Shown here: positions 7,142-15,874 of the stretch, piece by piece | Position numbering within the stretch: position 1 is the first letter of the stretch | Layout: each line of letters starts with the position of its first letter | NCBI GenBank assembly: GCA_041402045.1 | Contig: JAWKSZ010000083.1 | Span: 1-33,359 of the forward strand | Direction: 5' to 3' | Length of the DNA: 33,359 nucleotides | Source of the DNA: JAGQRJ01 sp041402045 | GTDB lineage: Bacteria > Planctomycetota > J058 | Notes under the pieces: model-generated | Told to the model about the DNA's origin: nothing | What the model saw: only the letters and a program-made list of their open reading frames with translations | Database searches by the model: none | Position numbers and translations under genes: made by a program

Positions 7142-9154
7142 GTGACGCCCCAGGACGAGTACGATCCCCTGGAGTCCCCCACGCGCGAGGGCTCCCTTCC
7201 GCAGGGGGCGCCGCCCGCTTCGCCGCTCGAGGCGCCGCGCACCGGGGAGACCGTGTTCGAGCTCGACGCCCAGGGCGAGGTGCGCGCGCCCGAGCCCGAC
7301 GGCACCACCAGCGGCAGCGGGCGCAGCAGCTCGGGGTCGCGCAAGAGCGGGCTGCGCACCCGGCGGCGCGGGTCCGCGAGCGGGAGCGGCTCCACCACCG
7401 GGCGCGTCCCGCCGCAGCCCGATCCGGACAGCACGGACCCCCTGGTCGGCGAGGAGCTCGACGGACGCTACCGCCTGCTCGAGCCCCTGGGGCAGGGTGG
7501 CATGGCCGCGGTCTACAAGGCCTGGCACCTCATGCTCGAGCGCTACGTGGCGATCAAGCTGATCCGCCGCGACGCCCAGGACAACGTGCGCTTCCGCGAG
7601 CGCTTCTTCCGCGAGGCGGAGATCTCCACGGCCATGGTCCACCCGAACGTGGTCCAGGTGCGCGACTTCGGCGAGACCGAGGGCGGCACGTTCTACATGG
7701 TCATGGACTACTGCCCGGGGCGTACGCTCAAGGCCGCGCTCGAGGAGGACGGGCCCTTCGAGCCGCGCCGCGCGGCGGAGGTCGCGAGCGAGGTCTTGAG
7801 CGCGCTGGGCCAGGCCCACGCCCAGGACGTGGTGCACCGCGACGTGAAACCCGAGAACGTGATCCTCGAGCCGAGCGGGCGGGTGAAGGTCCTCGACTTC
7901 GGCCTGGCGAAGGTCCTGCGCGCCGACGACGGCGAGGACGAGGGCATGACCCGCCTGGGGGCGGTGCTCGGCACGCCGAAATACATGAGCCCCGAGCAGG
8001 CGGCGGGCGAGCCCTGCGACGCGCGCTGCGACCTCTACTCCACCGGGGTCGTGCTCTACGAGCTCCTGACCGGGGCGCTGCCCTTCGACGCCTCGAACTC
8101 CGACGACATGATCCAGGCCCACCTCGGGCGCCAGCCCACCCCGCTGCGCGAGCGCCTGCACGGGCTCACGCCGCCGCCGGAGCTGGAGGCGATCGTGAGC
8201 CGGGCCCTGGCCAAGAAGCCGGGGGAGCGCTGGCAGAGCGCCGAGGACATGGAGCAGGCCCTGCGCGACTTCCTGGACGACGCCCTGACCGACGTCGGCG
8301 AGGAGGTGCGCGAGAGCGACTTCAGCGACGAGCGCCCGATCCACCTGGCGAGCCTGCCCGAGGAGGTGAGCCTCGCGCGGGTGGTCGACACCCGCGAGGA
8401 CGTCGAGGGCTTCCGCTTCGTGGTCACCCCCGACACCTACCGCCGCGACCGCCAGGCGGAGTTCGTCAACCAGATCGAGATCGCGGGGCGGATCTCGCAC
8501 CCGGCGCTGGCCGCCGAGGTCGAGGCCGGCGGGTACCCCGGCGGGCGCTTCTACGCCTTCGTCGAGCGCAGCGAGGGGCCGTCGCTCCACGCCCGGATCT
8601 CCGAGGGGCCCCTGCCCCTGGACGTGTGGTATCGCCACGCCAAGGCCCTGCTCGCGGCCCTGGCCAAGGCCCACGACTTCGGTACGACCCACCTCGCGAT
8701 CTCGAGCGAGCTCGTGAGCCTGACCCCCGAGGGCCCGGTGCTCCACGGCCTCGGCGTGGCCGCCGCGGCTCAGTCGGGCTGGGCGAACCCCACCAACGAC
8801 GTCCAGGACCTGGCGTTCCTCCTGCTGCAAATGCTCGCCGGCGCCCACGTGGACGAGGTCGGGATCGACCTCGTGCGCCAGGCGGGCTTCGCCGCCGCCC
8901 CCGAGCCCGTGCGCCCGGTGCTGGAGAAGGCCCTGGGCGCGAGCCCGTTCCCTCACGCCGGCGCGCTGCTGCGCGCGCTGCAGATCGTGGACCCCGCGTT
9001 CCAGGACGCCCCGCCGCCCTCGAGCGCGAGCTTGCCCGCGATCCAGCCGACCGCGGCCCCGACCGCGAGCGCCTCGTCCCCGGCGCTCGTGATCGTGCTC
9101 GCGCTGCTGGTGGTGCTCCTGACCGTCGTGGTCGTGATCCAGGCCCTGACGTAA
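7142..9154 (+). CDS. Ser/Thr kinase with second, pseudokinase-like domain and C-terminal membrane anchor
   Basis: A 670-residue protein. Residues 1-100 are a Gly/Ser/Arg-rich, probably disordered leader. The kinase domain starts near 109 with the Gly-rich loop LGQGGMAAVYKA, the lysine in YVAIKLI, catalytic loop HRDVKPEN near 231, LDFGLAK and SPEQ, so it appears active. A second region of about 220 residues (near 390-615) keeps the kinase layout but has HLAISSELV where HRDxKPENV is expected and LHGLGVA in place of LDFGLA, so it is probably a pseudokinase. The last 25 residues are strongly hydrophobic and end in VVVVIQALT, a tail anchor that leaves both domains in the cytoplasm. The GTG start fits a leaderless transcript. 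It lies five bases before the A2M-like gene, suggesting that the kinase senses or controls that envelope product. Confidence 0.9.
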   Translation: MTPQDEYDPLESPTREGSLPQGAPPASPLEAPRTGETVFELDAQGEVRAPEPDGTTSGSGRSSSGSRKSGLRTRRRGSASGSGSTTGRVPPQPDPDSTDPLVGEELDGRYRLLEPLGQGGMAAVYKAWHLMLERYVAIKLIRRDAQDNVRFRERFFREAEISTAMVHPNVVQVRDFGETEGGTFYMVMDYCPGRTLKAALEEDGPFEPRRAAEVASEVLSALGQAHAQDVVHRDVKPENVILEPSGRVKVLDFGLAKVLRADDGEDEGMTRLGAVLGTPKYMSPEQAAGEPCDARCDLYSTGVVLYELLTGALPFDASNSDDMIQAHLGRQPTPLRERLHGLTPPPELEAIVSRALAKKPGERWQSAEDMEQALRDFLDDALTDVGEEVRESDFSDERPIHLASLPEEVSLARVVDTREDVEGFRFVVTPDTYRRDRQAEFVNQIEIAGRISHPALAAEVEAGGYPGGRFYAFVERSEGPSLHARISEGPLPLDVWYRHAKALLAALAKAHDFGTTHLAISSELVSLTPEGPVLHGLGVAAAAQSGWANPTNDVQDLAFLLLQMLAGAHVDEVGIDLVRQAGFAAAPEPVRPVLEKALGASPFPHAGALLRALQIVDPAFQDAPPPSSASLPAIQPTAAPTASASSPALVIVLALLVVLLTVVVVIQALT

Positions 9155-9159
9155 CGGCC

Positions 9160-12100
9160 ATGCGGCGCGGGAGGTGGTCCGGGGTCCTGGGCGTGCTGGT
9201 CGTGGCGACGGCCTGGGCGCAGGATCCGTTGGAGGCGGCGCGCGGGCTGGAGCCGGGGCAGGGCCTGGAGCGGGTCGAGGCCCTGCTCGCGGGGGAGCTC
9301 CCGCCGCCGACGCGGATCGAGGCCCGGCGCCTGCGCGCGGAGCTCCTGGCTCGGCTCTCGCGGCTGGCCGAGGCCCAGGCGGCCTGGGAGGGGCTGCTGG
9401 AGGAGGGGGTCGACGTCGCGCCCGAGCTCCTGCGGCTGAGCGGGGCCGAGCTCGAGCTGCGCCTGGCGTCGCCCACGATCCGCTCCGCGCGCGCGTCGGA
9501 CCTCACCCTCTGGGGGCGCGCGACCGGGCCCCTCGCGGTGCGCCTGTACCGCGTCGACGCGGCGCGCTTCCGCGACGAGGTCGGCGTGCGCGCGCTGGGG
9601 GCGCGGCTGCGCGCGCCGCCCCGCACGGCGCTGACCCGGGTCGAGGCCTGGTCGGCGCCGGCCCTCGCCGACGAGGAGCACACCCTGCGCCTGCCGCCCC
9701 TCGAGCCCGGGCTCTACCTGATCGCGGCGGAGTGTCGCGGCGTGCGGGTGACCCGCCCGCTGTTCGTGCACGACGCGCAGGTCGGGGTGACCCGCGACGT
9801 CCGGGGCCTGCGGGTCGTGGTGTGGGGCGCCGACGGCGCGCCGCGGGAAGCCCTGAGCTGGGCGCTCCTCGACGCGGGCTGGCGTGAGCTGGACGAGGTC
9901 GGCGCCCAGGGGCCGCTGCTGCGCGCCCTCGAACCCCGGGCCCGGGTGGCGCTGGCGTGGGTCGACGAGGCCCCGGTGGTCGTGGCGCTCCCGGACCCGG
10001 TCTCGCGCCCGCCGGTGCCCGCGCGGCTCGTGCCCGAGCTCGCGCGCTACCGCCCGGGGCAGGACGTGCGGGTCGAGGTCCGCGGGGGCCGGGCGCTGGC
10101 GCCCTTGCGCCTGCTCGCCCCGAGCGGGGTCGAGGTCGCGCGGACCCTCGTCGGCCCGCCCTACGGCGGGGTGAGCGTGGTGCGCCTGGAGCTGCCCGAC
10201 TACGCACCCCCCGGGCGTTGGACGGTGGAGCACGCGGGGACCGAGGTCACGCTCGAGGTCGCGCCGCGCCCGAGCGGGCTGCGCGAGCTCGTGGCGCAGG
10301 CCCCCGCGGCCAGTCAGGAGGAGCGGCCGGTCGTCGAGCTGCGCGGGCGCTGGGCGCGCCGCGGCCCGCTCAGCGGCGCCGAGGTCGTCCTCGCCGCGAC
10401 CTGGACCCCGGCGAGCTGGGAGGTCGGTGCTGCGGGGCCGCTGCCTCCCTGGCGCGCGGGGGCCGGGGGCGAGGCCCAGCCCCTCGAGGCGCCGAGCGCG
10501 ACCCTCGACGCGGCGGGGCGCGCGACGGTGGAGCTGCCCACTCCGCCCGGGACCGGGGTCGTGCGCGTCCGCGCCTGGCTGCGCGACGCGCCGGAGGACG
10601 CGACCTGGGTCGCCTTTGCTTGGGGTCGCGCGGACCTCGCGCTGCGCCTCGACGGCCCCGCGGTGGTCAGCAAGGACACGAGCTTTCACCTCGAGGGGAG
10701 CCTGGCGAGCTTGAGCGGCGAGGGCCGCGCGCTGCGCCCGGCGCTGCTCGAGGTCCGCGGTCCCACGTCCTGGAACGTCGACCTGCGCAGCGACCGCGAC
10801 GGGGGCCTGCGCCCGCGGCTCGTGCTCCCGCAGCCCGGGCGCTACCGCGCCACCCTCCGCGCCGAGGACGACGCCGGGCGCAGCGTGACCGTCGCCCACG
10901 AGGTGCTCGCGGTCGCGGGGCCCGTCGAGCCCGCGGTCGCTCCCGACGCCGAGGCCAGCGCCGTGCTCCGCCGCGAGGGCGAGGCCCTGGAGGTCGTCGT
11001 GGCCCGACCCGGAGCCCGGGGCCTGGCGGTGCTCGAGCGCTGGGTCGAGGGCGGCGAGCCCACGGTGTGGGAGGCGCCGGTCGAGGCCGGGGTGCTCCGC
11101 GCGCGGGTGCCCGCCGAGCCCGGGACCCGGGTGCGGGTCGCGCTCCTGGCCGACGGCGGCGTGGCCTGGGTCGAGCTGGCCGAGGCGCCACGGGCGGGGG
11201 TCGTCGTGCCCGTGCTCACCGTGGGGGCCGAGGGCTACGTGCACACACGGCTCGAGGGCGAAGGGCGTCCGGTCGCCGGGCGGGTGTGGGTCACCGCCCT
11301 CGACCCCTTGGCCGCGCGGGACGCGGCGCGCCGAGGGGGCGCGCCCTGGGCCGCCGAGGCGCAGGGCGCGCGAGGGAGCGAAGCGATCTCGCTCCCCGCG
11401 GGGGGCGCCGAGTTCGTGCTGCCGCCCCTCGTCGGGGCCCACGACTGGGTGCACGTCGTGGCGCGCACGGCGGAGGGCGCGTTCGGCGAGGCTTGGCTCG
11501 AGCGCGGCGCGCCGCCGGCTCGGAGCGTGACCCTCGACGCGCCGGCGCACCTCGTGGAGGGCGACACCGCGGACGTCGTGCTGCGCGTCGACGCCGGGCT
11601 GCCCGGCGCCTGGCGGGTGAGCTGGGAGGAGGACGGCGTCGACCTCGGGCAGCCGCGGATCCTCGCGGGCGGACGGGTCGACCCCAGCCGCAGCGTCGGG
11701 GCGCGGGAGCTGGCCCTCGACCTGGACGGCGGGCCGCTGCGCCTGGGCTTCACCCTCCGCGCGCGGCGCGGGGTCGAGGCCTCCCAGGCCTGGGTGCGGG
11801 TGCGCGCCCTGAGCGAGGACGGCGCCCTGGCGCTGACCGCCGAGGCCGAGGTGCTCCTGATCGAGCCCGGGGTGTGGCACGTCGCCCGCTGGACCGGCTT
11901 CGCGCAGCCCGGCGTCGACGCGACCTGGCCGCTCCCGGCGCCGGCGCGGGCGCGGGTCGGGCGCACGCGCCTCGAGGTCGTGGGCACCCCGGACTGGGCC
12001 ACCGCGGGCTACGTCGCCCTGCGCGCGCTCGAGCACGACCCGCGCCCGCTGGCCGGGCTCTACGGGGTGCGCGCCGAGGAGGCCCTGCGCGGCGCGTTCC

Positions 12101-13221
12101 GCGCGCGGCGGCTGCAGCCTCCGCGCTGGGACCCCGCGACCCGCCCAAGCCTCGCCGGGTTCCTCCCGCGCCTGGCGTTGAGCTGGGACCCCGACGACGC
12201 CTGGGGCTGCCACACCGCCGACCTGGCCCTGGAGCTGGTGCGCCTGGACCAGGCCGGCTTCGCCGTGCCCCCGGGGCTGCGCCGCCGCGCGCTCGAGGCC
12301 CTCGACGGGCGCAGCGCGCCGGTGGCGCTCCTCGCCCGCGCGCTGGCCGGCACGCTCCAGGGGGTCACCGTCCCCGACCCCGAGCGCACCCCCGCCGACG
12401 CGCTCCCGCTCCTGGCCCACGCGCTGCACGAGACCGGGCCGCCGGCCCGGGAGCGGCTGGTCCTCGAGCGCGCCCTCGCCGCGCGGGACCAGCTCACCGC
12501 CCGCGGCGCGATCGCGCTGTGGGACGCGCTGCGCGAGGCCGGGGAGGTGCCGCCCCTCGACCTCCTGACCGACGCCCTCGAGGACCGCGCCGGCGCCACC
12601 TGGCTCAGCCCGGCCACGACCGGCGTCGCGGTCTCGGCCCTGGCCGAGGCCACCCGAGCCTCGACCGAGGAGCCCGGCGAGCTGGTGCGGGTGTTCGTGG
12701 AGGAGGCGCGGGTCGCCGAGGCCTGGAGCGGCGGCGGGCTCAGCGAGTGGCCGGCGAGCCTGCGCCTGGGCGAGGCGGTCCTGCGCCCGGGGCAGACCCT
12801 GCGGGTCGAGGCCAAGCGCGGGCCGGTGCAGTGCGCGGCGGTGTTCCGAGCCCGGGTCCAGCGCCCCCAGCCCGGCGGCGCGCCGGTCGCGCGCAGCTTC
12901 CGCGGCGTGAGCGAGGGCCCGGTGGCGCGGGTGCCCCTGGGCGCGCGCTTCGAGCTCGTGGTCGAACTCGACCGCGACCCCGAGCCCGGCGATCTGCTCG
13001 AGGTCCCGCTCCCCGGCGGCTGCCGCCTCGCCGACCCGCTCCCCGACGTGCGCCTGCGCGACGGCTCGCTGTGGCTGGCGCCCGCGCGGCGCTCGATCCG
13101 CCTGCCCTTGCTGGCCACGGTGCCGGGGGCGTATCGCGTGTGCCCCACGCGCTACGAGCCGGCGACCGGCGAGGCCGGCTGGAGCGCGGTCGGGCGGCTC
13201 GAGGTCCTCGCCCCGGAGTAG
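9160..13221 (+). CDS. alpha-2-macroglobulin-like secreted protein lacking the thioester
   Basis: A 1,353-residue exported protein whose ATG lies five bases after the kinase stop. Residues 1-21 are a signal peptide ending AWA before QDP. A short helical, TPR-like segment follows, then many beta-sandwich repeats: PGLYLIAAECRG, a macroglobulin-like RYRPGQDVRVEVRG (MG2 style) and LDGPAVVSKDTSFHLEGSL. The C-terminal third is helical with TED-like text such as DDAWGCHTADLALELVRLDQ, ending in beta-rich segments. The order fits bacterial alpha-2-macroglobulins, which trap or anchor proteins in the periplasm. No CxEQ thioester motif exists among its few cysteines, so covalent trapping is not expected. 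It is shorter than E. coli YfhM. The family assignment rests on pattern; a generic large Ig-like/MG2 carrier is the alternative. Confidence 0.75.
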   Translation: MRRGRWSGVLGVLVVATAWAQDPLEAARGLEPGQGLERVEALLAGELPPPTRIEARRLRAELLARLSRLAEAQAAWEGLLEEGVDVAPELLRLSGAELELRLASPTIRSARASDLTLWGRATGPLAVRLYRVDAARFRDEVGVRALGARLRAPPRTALTRVEAWSAPALADEEHTLRLPPLEPGLYLIAAECRGVRVTRPLFVHDAQVGVTRDVRGLRVVVWGADGAPREALSWALLDAGWRELDEVGAQGPLLRALEPRARVALAWVDEAPVVVALPDPVSRPPVPARLVPELARYRPGQDVRVEVRGGRALAPLRLLAPSGVEVARTLVGPPYGGVSVVRLELPDYAPPGRWTVEHAGTEVTLEVAPRPSGLRELVAQAPAASQEERPVVELRGRWARRGPLSGAEVVLAATWTPASWEVGAAGPLPPWRAGAGGEAQPLEAPSATLDAAGRATVELPTPPGTGVVRVRAWLRDAPEDATWVAFAWGRADLALRLDGPAVVSKDTSFHLEGSLASLSGEGRALRPALLEVRGPTSWNVDLRSDRDGGLRPRLVLPQPGRYRATLRAEDDAGRSVTVAHEVLAVAGPVEPAVAPDAEASAVLRREGEALEVVVARPGARGLAVLERWVEGGEPTVWEAPVEAGVLRARVPAEPGTRVRVALLADGGVAWVELAEAPRAGVVVPVLTVGAEGYVHTRLEGEGRPVAGRVWVTALDPLAARDAARRGGAPWAAEAQGARGSEAISLPAGGAEFVLPPLVGAHDWVHVVARTAEGAFGEAWLERGAPPARSVTLDAPAHLVEGDTADVVLRVDAGLPGAWRVSWEEDGVDLGQPRILAGGRVDPSRSVGARELALDLDGGPLRLGFTLRARRGVEASQAWVRVRALSEDGALALTAEAEVLLIEPGVWHVARWTGFAQPGVDATWPLPAPARARVGRTRLEVVGTPDWATAGYVALRALEHDPRPLAGLYGVRAEEALRGAFRARRLQPPRWDPATRPSLAGFLPRLALSWDPDDAWGCHTADLALELVRLDQAGFAVPPGLRRRALEALDGRSAPVALLARALAGTLQGVTVPDPERTPADALPLLAHALHETGPPARERLVLERALAARDQLTARGAIALWDALREAGEVPPLDLLTDALEDRAGATWLSPATTGVAVSALAEATRASTEEPGELVRVFVEEARVAEAWSGGGLSEWPASLRLGEAVLRPGQTLRVEAKRGPVQCAAVFRARVQRPQPGGAPVARSFRGVSEGPVARVPLGARFELVVELDRDPEPGDLLEVPLPGGCRLADPLPDVRLRDGSLWLAPARRSIRLPLLATVPGAYRVCPTRYEPATGEAGWSAVGRLEVLAPE

Positions 13222-13262
13222 GAGGCGTGCCGTGTCTTGCCTTGGAGAGCGAGGGCGCACCC

Positions 13263-13655
13263 TGCCGCGGCGAGGGAGGGCGGGTAGATGTTCTTGAACC
13301 GCCGAGGCGCCGAGATCGCAGAGGGCACGCAGAGGGGCGCGGGACCGAGGACGTCGCGCGGGCTCGACTGCGCGGGTTCAGGGCGCTCGAGGAGAGAGGG
13401 GTGCTCCGCATGCGCGGGACCGCGCCTCATGGGCCCCTTCAGGTCGCGACCTGGCGGGCCATGGCTCTTTAACCGCCAAGGCCGCCAAGGGCGCCAAGAT
13501 CTTGCGGGCTCTGCCGGACGCTCTCCCCGAAGCGGAGCAAACATGACTCCTTCCTTGGGGGCACGCCCTGTCGCGCGCGGAGCCTCTGCGTACCCTCTGC
13601 GATCTCGGCGCCTCGGCGGTTCAAGAGCATCTACCCGCCCTCGCTCGCCGCGGCA
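13263..13655. repeat. long inverted repeat with 73-nt arms (CCGCCGAGG family)
   Basis: Arms 13263-13335 and 13583-13655 are reverse complements with three mismatches in 73 bases. Each arm carries a GGCGGGTAGATG segment, TTGAACCGCCGAGGCGCCGA and a GCAGAGGG(C/T)ACGCAGAGG segment. The 247-base interior holds no supported gene but includes one CCGCCAAGG repeat and a 12-base palindrome at 13441-13452. It fills most of the gene-free stretch 13222-13716. No transposase or clear target-site duplication is visible; a miniature non-autonomous element is possible. Confidence 0.85.
13471..13499 (+). repeat. CCGCCAAGG-type repeat unit inside the larger inverted repeat
   Basis: AACCGCCAAGGCCGCCAAGG followed by GCGCCAAGA matches the arm sequence at 6910-6938 with a few substitutions, in the same orientation. 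It links the two intergenic repeat loci in one family. Confidence 0.7.
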
Positions 13656-13677
13656 CCGCACGCCCTCGCTCGCCGCG
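13636..13677 (+). repeat. 17-bp direct repeat pair at the edge of the inverted repeat
   Basis: CGCCCTCGCTCGCCGCG occurs at 13636-13652 and again at 13661-13677. The first copy belongs to the right arm; the second lies just outside it, which suggests slippage or imprecise insertion at the arm end. Confidence 0.7.
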
Positions 13678-13716
13678 ACACAGCTCGCCTGGATCGCCGC
13701 CGGCGCCGCCTAGCCG

Positions 13717-14349
13717 CTACGCCACACGGTCGGCCAGGGGGTCCGAGAACCCGAGCGACCACGCGCAGAGCTCGGCCTCGATCCGCGCGCGCCAGCTCGG
13801 GGAGAGCAGGTCGCGGCGGGGGCCGAGGAGGTGGTTGGCCTGGATCCCCGCGCGGAGCATGGCGCTCGCCAGGGCCTCGCCGGCGGCGCCGGAGACGTAG
13901 GCCGCCCACTGCGGGATCCGCGCCGCCTCGCCCTGGAGGGTGAGCGTGTTCACGTGCCGCAGGTCGAGGGGCTCGGCCATGTACTCGCAACGGGTGAGGT
14001 AGCGCAGGAGCCGGGTCGCGTCCTGGGACCAGGGGCCCTCGTGGGCGGCGATCGCCAGCGCGGCGCGCACGCAGGCGCGACGGCCGAGGCCCGGGTCGGG
14101 GGTGCGCGCGAGCTGCAAGAACAGCTCGTCCAGGGTCTCCGCTCGAGCGCCCTCGAGGTCGGCCCGGGCCGCGGGGTCGCCGCATACGGCGGCGACGTAG
14201 CGTCGCGCCGGACGCAGGTCGGCCAGGGCCGCGCGGGCGGCGCCGAGGTCCCGGGCGGCCAGGGCGCGGAAGGCGGGGTAGCTCGTGGGCGCGAGCGTAG
14301 GTCGGGCCCGGGTCGGCCGCTGAGCGGCCGGGCGACAGCGCGTGCTCAT
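13717..14349 (-). CDS. hypothetical protein, 210 residues
   Basis: I do not recognise this protein. It starts at the ATG at 14349, 13 bases after the YHYH gene stop, with a GGCGGAG element upstream, so it is probably co-transcribed. The N-terminus (first 22 residues) is rich in Arg, Pro and Thr with no signal peptide or membrane span. The rest is predicted mostly helical: an Ala/Leu-rich segment around ALAARDLGAARAALADLRPA, then DELFLQLARTPDPGLGRRAC and a segment with RLLRYLTRCEYMAEPLDLRH. The helix pairs resemble HEAT or TPR repeats but no consensus can be set. The tail reads WSLGFSDPLADRVA. The longer open frame that continues upstream belongs to the antisense of the repeat tail and is not coding. 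Confidence 0.65.
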   Translation of the reverse strand: MSTRCRPAAQRPTRARPTLAPTSYPAFRALAARDLGAARAALADLRPARRYVAAVCGDPAARADLEGARAETLDELFLQLARTPDPGLGRRACVRAALAIAAHEGPWSQDATRLLRYLTRCEYMAEPLDLRHVNTLTLQGEAARIPQWAAYVSGAAGEALASAMLRAGIQANHLLGPRRDLLSPSWRARIEAELCAWSLGFSDPLADRVA

Positions 14350-14362
14350 GGGGACGCTCCGC

Positions 14363-15715
14363 CTAGAACCAGCGACTCCCGGACGGCAGCCTCGTCGGCT
14401 GCTGCCCGGGCGGGGGCGGCGGGAAGCCCTGGCCGCCCTGGCCGCCCGGAGGAGGCGGCGGGAAGCCCTGGCCGCCCGGAGGCGGCGGGAAGCCTTGGCC
14501 GCCCGGAGGCGGCGGGAAGCCCTGGCCGCCCGGAGGCGGCGGGAAGCCCTGGCCGCCCGGAGGCGGCGGGAAGCCTTGGCCGCCCGGGGGCGGTGGGAAG
14601 CCCTGACCGCCCTGACCGCCTTGACCGCCCTGGCCGCCCGAGGGCGGCGGGAAGCCTTGGCGGCCTGGACCGCCCGGAGGTGGCGGACCACCCTGGCCAC
14701 CCCGCGGCGGGAGGAAGCCTTCGCCACCCTGGCCACCCCGCGGCGGAGGCGGCGGGAAGCCTTGGCCACCCTGACCGCCCCGCGGCGGGGGGAAGCCCTG
14801 GCCGTCCTGACCGCCCCGCGGCGGACCCTGCGGGCGACCGCCCTGGGGCGGGCCCTGGCGTCCGCCCCGGCGACCGCGACGGCCCTGGCCCAGCGCGAGA
14901 CCCTCCGCCGGCTCCGGCGCGCCGATCTGGAACTTGGAGAACGAGAGGTCGGGCAGCCCGCGGAAGAAGCGCGGGACGAAGGGATAGCGCTCGGTCAGCA
15001 CGTAGTAGTAGGTCCCCTGAGGGAACTCGGGGGTCTTGCCCGTGCGGCCGTTGCAGCGGTCGAGGTCGCCCAGGCCGTCCACGAACTCGTAGTCCTCGAC
15101 GAAGGTCCCGTCGAAGCGACCCTCGGGGCCGTAGGTCCGGTCCCCCGCGCGCAGGCGGTAGCTCGAGCGCATGGGGGTCAGCGCGCTCTGGAGGTCCTGC
15201 GGATCGCGGGGGCAGCGGGCGGCGTAGATCGGGTAGCCGTCGGCGGCCCAGCCCACGAGCAGCATGCGCCGCGCGTTGCCGCCCAGGCTCTGGACCAGCC
15301 CCGCGGGCTGGCCGTGGTAGTGGTAGGCGCCGGTGGGCTGGACGTGGGCGTGGTTCTGGTCGAGGCCGAGGTCGATCCCGCCCTGAGCCTCGTAGTGCAG
15401 GAGGCCCCAGCGCTCGGCGGTCCCGGGGTCGAACACCACCCCGTTCAGGGCCACCCCGAACAGGATCCCGCGGGCGGGGATCGGCGTCGCCGCGCGGGTG
15501 GGCTCGAGGGGCACGCGGAAGCGGTAGGTCTGGCCGCGGATCGTGTTGGGGTTGCCCCGGTTGGGGAAGGTGCCGGTGGGGTGGTCGGGGAGGCCGTTGG
15601 CCTCGATCACCCGGTGCTCGCCTTCGACCCGGATCTGGACCTGGGGGTCGTGGTCCCCCTGGTGCGCGAGGCCCACGCTGGCGGTGAGCAGCAACAGTCC
15701 GAGGCGATAGGTCAT
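14363..15715 (-). CDS. secreted YHYH-domain protein with FPPPPGGQG repeat tail
   Basis: A 450-residue exported protein. The ATG at 15715 follows GGGAGAAGG with proper spacing; a GTG at 15733 lies before this site and is rejected. Residues 1-18 are a signal peptide ending in LAHQGDH. The body carries the YHYH-family signatures: a PNTIRGQ-type segment, GVALNGVVFDPGTAE, HAHVQPTGAYHYHG, LLVGWAADGYPIYA, then EDYEFVDGLGDLDRCNGR, matching the Pfam YHYH domain (extracellular, function unknown, His residues suggest metal binding). From about residue 290 the chain becomes Gly/Arg-rich and then near-perfect nine-residue repeats FPPPPGGQG, probably disordered and surface exposed. It is the first gene of a pair with the hypothetical gene downstream. 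Confidence 0.9.
   Translation of the reverse strand: MTYRLGLLLLTASVGLAHQGDHDPQVQIRVEGEHRVIEANGLPDHPTGTFPNRGNPNTIRGQTYRFRVPLEPTRAATPIPARGILFGVALNGVVFDPGTAERWGLLHYEAQGGIDLGLDQNHAHVQPTGAYHYHGQPAGLVQSLGGNARRMLLVGWAADGYPIYAARCPRDPQDLQSALTPMRSSYRLRAGDRTYGPEGRFDGTFVEDYEFVDGLGDLDRCNGRTGKTPEFPQGTYYYVLTERYPFVPRFFRGLPDLSFSKFQIGAPEPAEGLALGQGRRGRRGGRQGPPQGGRPQGPPRGGQDGQGFPPPRGGQGGQGFPPPPPRGGQGGEGFLPPRGGQGGPPPPGGPGRQGFPPPSGGQGGQGGQGGQGFPPPPGGQGFPPPPGGQGFPPPPGGQGFPPPPGGQGFPPPPGGQGFPPPPPGGQGGQGFPPPPPGQQPTRLPSGSRWF
14405..14830 (-). repeat. in-frame tandem repeat coding Pro/Gly-rich tail
   Basis: A 27-base unit (plus strand GCCGCCCGGAGGCGGCGGGAAGCC-like) is iterated nearly perfectly at about 14455-14640 and more loosely up to 14830. 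It encodes FPPPPGGQG and variants. Unit identity at DNA level suggests recent expansion by slippage. Confidence 0.85.
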
Positions 15716-15843
15716 GGGCCTTCTCCCGTCCACCCCCCTGAACCCGGGCCGGCGGCGACCGTTTCGCGGGTTCTCGAGGTTTCCCTAAAAGGCTGTCTGC
15801 GCGATGGTTGGGGCGCTGGGACGCGCTCCGCGGGCGGCTCGGG

Positions 15844-15849
15844 TAGGAT
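15844..15849 (+). promoter_or_regulatory. possible -10 element before the gene at 15875
   Basis: TAGGAT lies 25 bases before the ATG, but no convincing -35 hexamer is 16-18 bases upstream. The surrounding 159-base divergent spacer (15716-15874) otherwise holds only the ribosome binding sites of both genes. Confidence 0.3.
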
Positions 15850-15874
15850 CCAGCCCACCTTGTGAGGAGGACCC

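Noticed and set aside
5260..13221. A plus-strand frame open for 2,653 codons across several genes
   Set aside because: Only its last 1,354 codons (from 9160) are the A2M-like gene. The earlier part is Arg/Ala/Gly-rich antiphase text of the oxidoreductase and kinase genes, open because stops are rare at this GC content.
8953..13260. A minus-strand frame of 1,435 codons opposite the A2M-like gene
   Set aside because: Composition is Arg/Gly/Pro/His-rich with no motifs, while the plus strand has a signal peptide, domain text and tight spacing to the kinase.
14342..15865. A plus-strand 507-codon frame opposite the YHYH gene
   Set aside because: Its repetitive EALAARRRR text is the complement of the FPPPPGGQG repeats; the minus strand has signal peptide and YHYH signatures.
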